Source: Tetraselmis striata (lineage: Eukaryota > Chlorophyta > Chlorodendrophyceae > Chlorodendrales > Chlorodendraceae). Taken from it: DNA of 64,000 nt. The stretch is from assembly GCA_006384855.1 (NCBI GenBank), contig VCJN01001728.1, positions 248,001 through 312,000 of the forward strand, written 5' to 3'. Made by a program: the position numbers and the translations under genes. Positions 32,537 to 43,386 of the stretch are shown one piece after another (position 1 is the first letter of the stretch; each line of letters begins with the position of its first letter). The notes under the pieces are model-generated. The model was not told the origin of the DNA. It saw only the letters and a program-made list of their open reading frames with translations, and made no database searches.

Positions 32537-33741
32537 ATGAACCGGCCCCATGTTACTCCGTCGGTCAAGCGCCGTACCGACTACGTAATTGACGAGCCTG
32601 AAGTTATGAGCCTGTGGGCTGCTTCACTCCGGTCTCGCCTGCAGGAGGCGTTCGGCTCCGGCGAGCCGGGACAGCGGACCCTCGACCTGCTCCAACTCCC
32701 TCACCGCTCAGACACTCACGAGCTACGCCGGCATGCTTTCTCAGTTCGCGGAGTTCTGCCACGACTCCGAGAACATCAGCCCGCTAGAGGCGACCACCGC
32801 TACTTTCGTCCGGTACTTCGCTTGGATTGGCGAGCGGGGTCACATCGGGGCTAAGTCACTACATCCCTACATGTTAGCAATCAAACCGTTCTCTGAGCTA
32901 CACAACCTCGACCCGATCGCTAAGGACAGCCCGCACCTTACCGCCGCGCGACGTGGTTTGCTGCTAAGGCAACGCCGCAGGGAGTCTGCCCGTTTGCGAG
33001 TTCCTCTGCATGCTAATCTCGCTTACATGTTTGTTGAACGGGCCGAGTTGATTGCGTCTGCCCCCCCCCCCCCCCCCCCGGAGTACTAGTACGATTTCCG
33101 AGCCCAGTTGGCCCACCTCGGTTGTCAACTTCATGTTCTTTGCCAGAGGACTTTCTGGCGTGTCTGGCGAGTGCGGGACGTGCACGTCGACGCCTACAAC
33201 ATCACCCTACATGTGTACCGCGAGAAGGGACGCGCCAGACGGCGCAGCCCCGACGACCTACGCGTATTGCTCCCTTCAGTGTCGGAGCACCCCCGCATTG
33301 CGCGTCTCCTGCACCACTTTGTCGACACCGTACAATCTGCCCCCCTAGCTCATCCTATTGCCTAGGCCGAAAATAACCTCTGGGCGGTAACCCCTAGCGA
33401 ACAGTCCAAGCCTTGGACTCCCGCTACAACATCGGACTTGCTCTCGACAGCCGTTCGCCTCGTCGGTGCGGCCCCTCCCGCCGCACTTCCCGGAGCTCAC
33501 GACATAGCCTTTGCAAATAAGTTCTAACGCCATCGGAGTCCCGCTTTTCCACATCCGCTACCAAGGTGGATGGACAACCAACCCCGACGTCGTTCTGGAC
33601 TACATCGACCCCAACGTCCTCCCTTCGCCTGGCGCGTGGTTCTTCTTCGGTCACGTCGCGCCCCTCCGAAAGTTCCAAGTCCAACAAGACTCCGCAGCGG
33701 TGGCCTTCCCGGTGTCCCCTTGCTTCGTGACCTGGCGCTAA
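32537..33741 (+). pseudogene. tyrosine recombinase of gag-YR element copy 2
   Basis: Starts MNRPHVTPSVKRRTDYVIDE. SAM-like domain with SQFAEFCHDSENISPLEATT and GERGHIGAKSLHPYM. A C tract at 33061-33079 precedes HLGCQLHVLCQRTF, out of frame. The catalytic HxxR region near 33500 has decayed: where copy 1 reads HSLRKG, this copy reads HSLCK then a stop, so the catalytic Arg codon has become Cys. FHIRYQGGW and VVLDYIDPNV with the Tyr nucleophile remain. It is certainly inactive. Confidence 0.85.
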
Positions 33742-33809
33742 CCCTTCTCCGTCAATCTACCGCTCTCTCCGCTCGCCCCTCACTGGCAAAACAAGACTCG
33801 ACTTCGAAA

Positions 33810-33997
33810 TGTTCTAAACTCGTTTATGGGGTTTTCTCCTTTCCCAAACCGCTTTTCCGGCTACCGTTGCGGCTTAGTGGTACGGGTCACTAGGTACATG
33901 TCGTTGCGCCCATTTTTGAGTGCAGCACGAGTAGACATAAAAGCAGTCGTAACAGCTGAGCCAGCCATCTTCCAGTTTCGCTGCGTTACACGCAGCG
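33810..33997 (+). repeat. A2 direct repeat of gag-YR element copy 2
   Basis: Matches 30876-31059 and the A repeats of copy 1. It ends at CGTTACACGCAGCG, after which the sequence differs from the left copy, as expected for split direct repeats. Confidence 0.85.
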
Positions 33998-34118
33998 CCC
34001 CCATGACTCCGTTTTCTCTCCACGCTTTCACTTTACGTTAACCTTCCCGCTAATTTCGGCTCTTGTCCGTGAAAAGTAGTCTGCGCGACCATTTTGGCAA
34101 AATCAGACCCACCTTTTT

Positions 34119-35944
34119 CAAATCAAATAAAATAACATGACGACCTCAGCATGCTATGAGCATGCTGCGCATCGCACAGGAGCGCCGCGCGGGCGGACAG
34201 ACATACATGAGTATCAGCACCGTGCCACAGCATATCAAACCGTGTAGTATATGCTAAACCTCGCAGCACATTTTAAGTACCCCGCGTGAGCAGCGTCGTC
34301 GTCGTACTGGTTAGTATAGTCGCTATTACCGCGAGGGCGCTGTAGTTAATTAAACTGTAAATGTGCAAAAAATACATGTAAACAAACAAACACATACACG
34401 TGCAATTTATCTCCGCATGCTGTATTACGTACCGACGAATGTAGTCGCAAATGCCGCGCCAACGTATAATACAGACGCAAACACTACTACGATTACTGTA
34501 TTAAGGATTACTGTATACCGTTACCAACATCAGTAGTGCGAGTAAATAATTAATTACATGAGCTAGCAGCAGAAGGCGATATCAGTAGTGCGAGTAAATG
34601 GTACGGGTACATGTATGGGTGCGTATACGAGTAAGTGCAGGTACAGGTACCTGGACATGGATCGGTACTGCCCGCTGTAGCCTCCTGCTCTGGCTGCCAG
34701 CTTTGGCGATAGCGAGTACTATAAAAGCTGCGCCACGCGCACGCCTGTGAACACACCGAAAGACTATATCTTCCCCTTCTATCATTGATGCACACCAAGT
34801 GTTGGTAGTGTCTGTGATCATAGTCGAAGCAGAGCGGTCGAGTACCACGGCGGGGCATTGTGACCGGCGGGCGACCTCCCAGCGCACGGAGTCGTGCGCC
34901 CTTCGACTGCCCGTAGGTGCTGAACTTCAGCGTAAGCGGCGTCGCTGATCCAAACCGAGAGAGGACATGACGGACATCGCGACGAAGCGGCTTCTCAAAG
35001 ACCTTAAGGAGGTAATGCGCAGGACTCGACATGCTCCTACGCGAGGTTATTGTTGTGTCGTAACAGTCAGCATGCACTTTCCGTCTCTGCAGCGTCTGCC
35101 GTTACGATCCAAAGCCGAATTCCACATTAAGTGCAGCGAAGTAGTATGGTAGAGGTACTTTTCCGTGCTGTAAGGTATTGCGGCGTACTATTACCGTAGT
35201 GGTGCTGAGTGCTGAGAGTGATTCTGATATCTCACACGCCGACTTCGACGAAGATACCATACAGAATCACAGTGATTGAGTCCGTCGCCACGGCGACTGC
35301 ACGACGCCGTGCACATCTTTAGCTGCCCGTATCGCAGCCTTGTGGCTACCACGACCTGCTGTCGACCTTCTGCTGTGATCCATCGTATTCCTATCCAACA
35401 TTGTGACATGCATTTCGCGACAAGCTCTTCGCCGACGATGACAATTAACGTGACGAGAGCCAATAACAGAATATGAGAGCGGTAGTGTTCTCATTGTACA
35501 TACAGAGGCGAAAACACGGGTTATATTGTCATCGGATCGTTGATTTATACCCATCACACTCAGTGCCCGATTTTTTGGAACAGGAAATTGCAGAAAACCG
35601 TGATGAACAGATAATGCGAGGCTGACCATGCTATCATATCCGCTGATTATATCCGTTGATTCATGCCCTGCTGTTATTGATTATCAGGTTCAGCAGAATC
35701 CGTTGCCTAACGCGACTGCGGCGCCTCTTGATGGCGACCTCTTCATGTGGCACGGATCAGGTACGCCGCCTTCGCAAGGTTAAATATGTTTTGGCTCATT
35801 TACGTTAGGGGACGTAAAGTGCCCATCTCTTGCGTTTCGGAATGAATCTGCTGTGCAGCTAACAATGCCTGTGATGGAGAGAAAGCCAGTCAGAAATATA
35901 GCGAGTCAAAAATGACGATTTTGTGAAATGACTTACAACACGAG
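34119..35944. other. AT-richer spacer upstream of the UBC/F-box gene
   Basis: No gene is recognised. A minus-strand open frame at 34550-35077 is unassigned and ends at the 3' tag of the LINE-like family, so it may be retroelement 3' sequence. The last 500 bases presumably contain the promoter of the plus-strand gene starting at 35945, but I see no clear motif. Confidence 0.4.
34549..34573 (-). repeat. conserved retroelement 3'-end tag (copy 3)
   Basis: On the minus strand it reads CTGCTGCTAGCTCATGTAAT followed by TAATTATT, with GATATCGCCT just upstream, as at 21528-21552. It includes the TGTAA signal. Confidence 0.55.
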
Positions 35945-38900
35945 ATGATAAAACCCAAAGACTTTTATCCAACTGTGAAAATCAAGATTTCCCCCGACTC
36001 TGAAAATGGCGTGCCCGGCGGCTGGTATGCAGCTCGTACACATTCTCCTGAGGCGAGCGTCCTGGGGGAGGCGGTGATCCACTTCCAGCTGACCTTCGAT
36101 GCAAGATACCCGGTTTCCGCACCGGAGTGCCGCCTTTTCACGCCGCTGCCTCACCTCAACGTGCGCAAGGACTTGCCACTCGCAGCAGCGCCATATCGCG
36201 TGTCCATCTGGGACTGCAGCCCCTCAGAGCAAGGCTGGACTGCGGCATACACCGTGCACTCCGTCTTGCTTTTACTGCCGGTCATCCTGTTTGATGAAGA
36301 CCTGCTGCACAGAAGTGGCTCTCGACTCATTCATGAGAGCATCAAGACGATGATCGAGTACCAATGTCGTGCCTGTCCCCATTCTGGTAAGCACACAAAA
36401 CCATGCTTTAGTATGTGAGTTCTTGAATGTGTGTTGACTGTGTTACGCGCTGATGAGCCTTGCCAGCTGACACTGTGAATAATGCTGGGGAGGGGGGGGA
36501 CGCATTATACTACCTGCTTTTCACGGGAACATTAAGATGCGATTTGTGGCTGCCTTTGTCTGCAGGGGCCGCACCTCATCCACCATTTGCAACTGAGGAA
36601 GAGATCAGCCAGACCGCGGCCTCACATAGGCGGACGCTGCGTGTCTCTAGGCCTGCTCCACTAGCTTACGGTTTGTCAAAGCCGGACGGGGAATCTACAG
36701 AGCGCGATGATCTGCCAGACGCGGACGGGTTCATCCTCGTGAAGGGCAGACGAAACCGCAAGCCTACGGTATGCAAGGCTCAGGGGAGCGCAGGGAGTGG
36801 CCTGGGTGCGCCTTGCCATCGTACTGGCAGCACCAAGGGCGTGACCCGCATCCCGGAATCTTGGGCTTCAAGTCCGATGGGTATGATCCTGCTATGAGCA
36901 ATACAAACTCAGCAATGACGTGATTCTACTCCCCCTGCACAGCCTCGTACTTAGCTGGTGCAATTTTCGCAGCATCCATCAGCGACATGCTATTGCTTTT
37001 TTATTCAGAAGGTATTTGAAGCGGGGGGGGGGGGGCTTCTGCCGAAGTTCTGACTCTTGCCATTGTGTTGCACACTTTCAAGGCCCATTCTTCTCTAAGC
37101 TCCCCCAGGAGGCACTCGTGATGATCACCACCCAGCTGGCCAGTACAGATGTTGTCGCCCTGTCAAGCACGTGCAGAGGACTGGCCGCTGCTGTTGAGGA
37201 TGGCGAAGTGTGGAGACGTCTACTTGAGAGACAGTTCCCCAACAGCAGGTAAGGCAGCTCAAGTGTCCCGCGCACTGGATTGCGCATTATGTGCGGCATT
37301 GGGGCAGCGATATCCAAACTCTTTACGATGACTGCACTCTTGCATAGCTTTCAGTGCACATGTGATGGCATATTTCTTATTTTCACATGTTTTGTTTCCT
37401 ATGTGAGCAGATTATCGCCAACAGACGCACGGGACTGGAGGTATGCCTTCACGCTGGAAGCGAACGATGCCGCAGACGCAGTGCACTGCTTCGCCACAAG
37501 GCTTGGGCATGAGGACACGGTGCGTTCGCGGCCTGGTGTGCTGACCGTGCATCACTGATTTTGTGCCAGCTGCATCCCATATGCTATCTTCGCCCATCCC
37601 TGCAACTCATCACCACGGCTGTTTGGCATCCACCAACAGTACAATATATATTTTCTCCCCTGTCTTGCTCTTCACCAATTCCCCCCATCATCTAGTCAGG
37701 GAGACTGGATTTCTATAGACAAGTCTATAATCTTGATTGCTGGCATGTGTCAGTCATGTTCCACTCTGTCTTTGCACGCACCCCAGCACCTCACCTGCTC
37801 TGCATCAAAGTTGTTTGCATAACAATGGTGGTTCATGGCTATGCCCCGGAGCAGGTCCTTGGCGCTGGCTTCCGGTACACCACCAATCCCATGACTAAGG
37901 CGGTGGACTATGTGGAGGTCGACGGGGGATACTTCATGTCGGGGGAAGCCTTCACAGATCTCAAAATACGCAAGAGCCCCAGCAATGAGCCTGTGCAGGT
38001 TGGAAACGCCACAGCAATAAGATTGCGTTTAACAGTTTGCCATGTTACCACCTTTACTATCACTATACCTATTTGACCATATCCTGTTGCTTCATGTGCC
38101 AATGTCTCATTGGCCATGACATGCTCCCATGCTGTCCGATCATTGAGGACTTTGCTATGCTTCCTCTGCGGGGATACCTCGGGGATGCTCTGGTGCAGCG
38201 CTTTACCTGACAAGCTTGTGTATACACATGTAGGGGTTTCTGCCTCTCTACCTCACCGAGGATCACTTCCTCCGAGCGCAGCCCGCCCTGCATAGGGCCC
38301 TCAGGACATTGTGTCCGGAGGCTGCTGCTCGGGGTGGCACCATTCTCCCCACAGCCTGGCTGAAGGCAATGCCCAAGGTGTGCTGCAGCCCATGTATATT
38401 AGTCAACAATATCGATCGATCATGATTGATGTTGAAAGTCAACAACGGACACATACATCGCTGAATCATATGTACACATGCAGCTGCATTGTCATGATGT
38501 ATGTATACATACTTTGCATGCGCTGGATTGATAACTGGCAATTATCTGACTGAGTGCGCGCAGATCCTCAACACCATGGCCGTTCTGCTGGGCTCCAAGG
38601 GCGTCCAGGCCAGCAATGCATGCCTGGGAGTATACTGCGGCATGCACCGCCTCTTCTACGCCCTCGTGCAGCGGCACGGCCTCGCCGGTACAGTGGACAA
38701 ACAGCTGTCGACATTCCTGCGGTCCCCGGCGAATCGGAACAAGTCGCACTGCCCTTCCCTTGGCAACCTCATCAACCTGCTGGCGGTGTCGGAGCAGTTT
38801 TCGTTCCGTGACATTGCTCAGCCATATGTCAATGAGGTCTTTGATAGACAGGTGAGAGACCCACATGCTGTGCCGCATGCCGCCATGATGATGGGCATGG

Positions 38901-41900
38901 GAATGTATGCCGTTTGAATTGATGGGGGGGGGGGGGGGGGGGGGGACATACCCGTGCCATTTAATTGAGTTCGCAGGTCCTAAAAAATGAGTTGTTCTGC
39001 AGCAACGAGTTGGAATATCCGTGTGGTACTCGTGGTTATCTCTCTTCGTGCGCCAGCGGTGAGTGGGGGGAAAAGGATTATATACCGCAGACGCAAACCG
39101 CAGGCATGCCGATATAAGCCAATATAGTTTGTTCTATATTGTTTTTCAAATGCTCCCGCTTTTGTGAAAGTCCTCTCGGGACCTTAGAATTCTGTCCAGA
39201 CGTTTGGGAGCATTGAGCTCTGTGGTAGTGCAAGTTACGATATGTGGAGCTGCTGCACTTGGCGGTGGATTTCCACCTGGCCGCCCTCTGATCGATTCCG
39301 GATCCTCAGGTGCTGTGGGTGTGCCAAAAGGACCCGGACATGATTGGTCGGCTGAAGCGAAACCCCCACGGAGGCGACGTAGACGAGGCGCTACTGAATG
39401 GATTCTGGCGCGCTTCTCGCGTCAGCATGCGCCTCCTGATGTTCCAGGTACAGGCACTGCCAGAGAATGAGCCATGGCGCACTTGCGCGGCAGCCGGCAC
39501 CGCGCCTGCGCGTCTCACATAGCCCCGTCTCCCACGTCCCACAATGGCTAGGTCGGGTTTCTCGTCATCGTGGCGCGCCCTAGCGGCCGGAGCCTGCAGC
39601 AGACCATGGAGATGTACGACACGCTATTTGGGCGCCCAGGCGGAGCCGCCATGACTCGCTTCCGGAAGTTTGTTCAGGTTGGTCCGCGACACTCAAAATA
39701 CCACGGAGGACCAACATCGACAGTACTGACCTTGCTTCACTTGCCGAGTGTCTGATGTGTCTCCTGGGGATGAGAACGTTTAACCAGGAAGCGCCTAATT
39801 TCCTCAATTGCGCCCTCATCAGGCGGTGCTTCGTGTAGAGGACTGGGCCCACTTCTTCACGGCGCTGGGCATGCAGACCCCCACCAAAGCCTACATGACA
39901 GGCTGGCTCCGCCAGTGTTGGCGCAACTCGATGGCCAAGAAATACCACACCAGCAAAACCGAGTTTTGCCGCATCCACAAGAGCGGCGTGTCCAAGATTC
40001 TGCTCAAGGTGGGACGCATGCGTAGTATGAACCACGCAAAAAGTAATGCGCACTCTGCTACCAACTGCATGCCATACCCACTCTGTCTATTCGGTCGGCC
40101 GCGGTATACATTTTCGTTTTTCGAACCCCCCCCCCCCCCCCCCCCCCCCCCCCGGCCCCTCCAAAGAGTGAAAAAAATCTTGAAATATATCAGAGTAACG
40201 CATTTATTTATCACGTATGTAATTGTCATATGTGAATAACATATGTGTTGAATGACGTTTGTATTTACTTGAAAAATAAAGCGGAATAACCACGAATATC
40301 ACACGCATATTCCGACTGGGTGCTGCAAAACAATGCACTGTATTTTCGATCCGCAGAACAAATTTACATTATGGTAGTGACACATTTGACCATCATAGAT
40401 AGAATTACTCGTGCATCAGCTACGGTGAACATCAGCAGAATAGGGGATGCCCTTCAGCGATATAGGACACTTGTATGCTCCCATGGCAGCTGCATTGCGA
40501 ACCCTCCCCCCCCCCCCCCCCCCTTCTGCTCCCTCTCTCGCCCTCATACTTGAAATTCGAAATTTCTTACAACTTTGCTCCTGCTTAGTTTAGGGTTTGA
40601 TTCTAGCCAGGCGAGCCGTTTTACAGCCCGGCAACGCGAGCCCGCATACGGTCCGCTAATAAAAGCGCGCAGCGTGCAGCCCTCTTAAGGCCAGGGCGCC
40701 CTCGTAGCACATCTGGCGTGGCTCCTAGAGACATGCGAGACCTCACGAAACACGCGTATTCAGCACAGCTCTCGTCAGTGATGCTCAATGGCGCTGGTCC
40801 CTGCAGGGCGAGACCTACTCAACGCCTCCAAACATGGGTGGCATCACCCTGAAGGAGCACTGGCGGTGGAACTCAGGTGGCACGCACTTCCTGGATGTCA
40901 GCTGCCTCATTTACGACAGCAGCATGGAGCTCCTTGGCATAGTTGATTACGTTAACAGGTATGACCCCAGCAATGGCACACATATGTCAACATACTGCCT
41001 CCTGTGCGAACGTGTACCCCCCTGCTGGCCTGCCAACGTGCATACATAATATCTACTACGCCTGACCTGGACCAGTAAGCCGATACTCTATTTTAGCAGA
41101 GTCAGTTGCAGGTTCGTTTGGGTTGTGCACAAAGATGTTATTCAAAAAATCAGATCATTTATCGTCTGTCTCACATACCTTAACATGTGTTCTTGAATTG
41201 GCTATTATTTAATACTCCTTTTGGATCCGGGCCATAATAGAATATATCGCACGCCCCGCCCTGGAGTTTTTCGGCTTGCAATTGATATAGAGTAGTTCTA
41301 AAACAATTCAGGTACGTTCTATACATTTTCAATCCTACATGCATCGATCCCCGGGCGCATCACAATCAAATCCCGCCTTAAGAGGAAATAGGTTTGCTCC
41401 CCCCCCCCCCCCCCCACCCCCCGCCCCGCCCCGCCCGGCCATGTACTTGAATACTGCCGTCAAACTGTAGATGAGAAGTACCATGATGTAGGCCCCGCCA
41501 ATGCATATAATACTATGGTACCTAAGAAGTGTTTGCGCACATGGTGCCTCAATGCAGATCATTTGGAAAGTCTTGCGTGAGTCACTCTGGCGACATCATG
41601 GACCACGACAAACAGCAGGGCACCCACGTGCTAAATGTCGACACTCGGAAGCTCCCTAATAGCGTCCACATGCTGCTCATAACACTCACAGGCTACCACG
41701 GAAGAAGGCTGGACGGATTCCAGCAGGTGAATCGGCCCCTTTCTATTACCTCATCAGCTGAGCTGCCTGTAAATGCAACGTATAACACTGTATAGACTTC
41801 ATCTCCTCGATCCGCGAGCCTGAAAAATAATCAATTGTTTGCAGCTTCTTGTCAAGAGATCTGTGTAGTATTTGTGTTACATGAATTCTCGATTATTTCA

Positions 41901-42386
41901 CCGCTTCGATAGGTTTTTTGCATCTTTGCAGGGGGGTTCGAAAAATGTATTTATCCGCAGACCGTTTGTGTTTGTACGCTGGCCGCTTAGCTGAGCTTCG
42001 AGGACTGTGCATGGCAGGTATTCCTTGAGATGACGGATGAACGTACTGGCATGGATCTCTGCAAGTACCATCTTGAGGACCAGAGCCGCAAGGAAAGGTC
42101 CAGCTGCACCGCTGTGTTGATGTGCCGCCTGGTCCGGAAGCCAACTACATCAGGGTGGGACGTCCAAGCACTGGGGAAAGCTGCTGCCCACGGGCGGGGC
42201 GGAGAACTACAAGCCCATCAAGGACTACGTGAGCGCCACATTTCCAAAGGTGGCTTCAACAGCAGAATAAGAACTGTGACAGAACTGAACAGGAATCGCC
42301 AGCAAACTAGCATACACTTATCGACTACTTATATAAAAAACCCTGAACCTAAACAGCAGCAGCGGTGTCAATGGCCACAAAACTAA
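35945..42386 (+). CDS. UBC-like / F-box / TerD-domain multidomain protein
   Basis: Thirteen exons join in phase: 35945-36386, 36566-36880, 37083-37248, 37411-37519, 37855-37998, 38234-38377, 38564-38851, 39310-39447, 39552-39677, 39823-40008, 40807-40958, 41558-41726 and 42018-42386 (about 915 residues). Residues about 1-147 form a UBC fold (YPVSAPECRLFTPLPHLNV, GWTAAYTVHSVLLLLPVIL). Exon 3 is an F-box (FFSKLPQEALVMITTQLAST, LSSTCRGLAA, WRRLLERQF). A long middle region (LPLYLTEDHFLRAQP, NTMAVLLGSKGV, SCMRLLMFQ-like end at 39447) has no family name I can give. The last three exons are TerD-like: HFLDVSCLIYDSSMELLG, HSGDIMD, LNVDTRKLPNSVHMLLITL and GMDLCKYHLED. F-box proteins recruit substrates to SCF ligases; TerD domains bind calcium in bacterial stress proteins. 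A ubiquitin adaptor role is inference. The aligned E2 active-site position appears to be Ser. Removing one A near 42176-42179 gives an alternative ending, GKLLPTGGAENYKPIKDYV, with a stop at 42268. Confidence 0.85.
40548..40690 (-). repeat. dispersed ~130-bp repeat, copy 3 (inverted, in an intron)
   Basis: The reverse complement carries GGGCTGCACGCT, TATGCGGGCTCGCG and AGTTGTAAGAAATTTCGAAT, as in the copies at 10670 and 30722. It sits inside the ~800-bp intron before the first TerD-coding exon, close to a C tract (40506-40523). Confidence 0.6.
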
Positions 42387-43386
42387 AGTCATGTTGCTAT
42401 CAACTTTATGAATATGAATATACATCAGCCGCACACCCACTGGGCTTAGTACTTAACTGCAGTTCTGATGCTCTGTAACGACGTGCGCCTCGTGTAATGG
42501 AATCTTTCTCTCTCTCAGACGGTGCACATTTTGTAGGAAAAGCGCCAGTATATTCTGCACATGATTTTTTTTTACAAGAGCAAGTGAGCAGCTCATCCTC
42601 TGGGATCGATGATTAAGCGTCGCTGCTGGAACGTCCAAGCGTGCTGCCGAGGCAAAGTATGAGCGAAGCAGTGATGTGTTACATCAATACAGTGCACACC
42701 GACACGTCGCAGTACCCTCATCTTAAATAACACTCATCACGCTACACAAAGCTATCAAAGGAGGTGTCATGTGACACTGTGAGTGGGTTTGACTGCGCTG
42801 CGGGAATTGGACAATAATACAAAGAGTAATTTCTCGCCCTTCAGGCATCGGGGCCTTAGATGTCCCGGTATATTCTTGGTGATATATAGCATCACAAATG
42901 ATGATGCATGTACTATTTACCACATGCATGCATACACTTTCAGCACAGCGCAGCGCCAGTGTTGCTTGGAGGGTTCTGTGCAGTGGCGGGCGGTGCGGCG
43001 GCATGGAGGGGAGCGCAAGAGCGCACATTACACATATGCCTAGGAATCAATAGGTATCCGCTATTGCACCAACAGCAGCTGCTGTTAGGCAGGTGGTTAA
43101 GGAACAAATCGAGTCGGCCGCGCGACCGCTGCCACGCGCAGGGCGGGTACGCAGCGGCAGGCCGCTCCCGCATCAAGTTGGGTTGGGTTATGCTACTGGG
43201 GCTGATGGCGCTGCTTGGCGGCCAGCAACCACAGCCAGTACTGCATACAGGTGCACGGCCCGCATGATATTGCCTTTGCGTAGCGCTGCGCTGGCATCAT
43301 CACTAAGCAGGCCAATTTTCCCGTGACACACGTTGCCAGGCGGCGGCTACTCTGCTGGATCACACGCCCGGAAGGAAGAAAGGTCG
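42387..43386. other. intergenic region between two convergent genes
   Basis: About 1 kb separates the ends of the plus-strand UBC/F-box/TerD gene and the minus-strand surface-protein gene. It presumably contains both 3' UTRs. The short open frames here show no family resemblance. Confidence 0.5.

Larger units (their letters stand above)
30876..34118 (+). mobile_element. non-autonomous gag + tyrosine-recombinase element with split direct repeats (copy 2)
   Basis: About 3.2 kb, with A1 at 30876-31059 and A2 at 33810-33997. A B-type repeat lies just before A2 (GGCAAAACAAGACTCGACTT, about 33785) and a more diverged one at about 34093-34118 (GGCAAAATCAGACCCACC). The layout is the same as copy 1 at 22.6-25.5 kb: gag, then recombinase, with under 0.5 kb between them and no RT. 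Shared RT loss in two copies at different sites means the family amplified after losing RT, so an autonomous relative must have supplied it. Confidence 0.85.
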
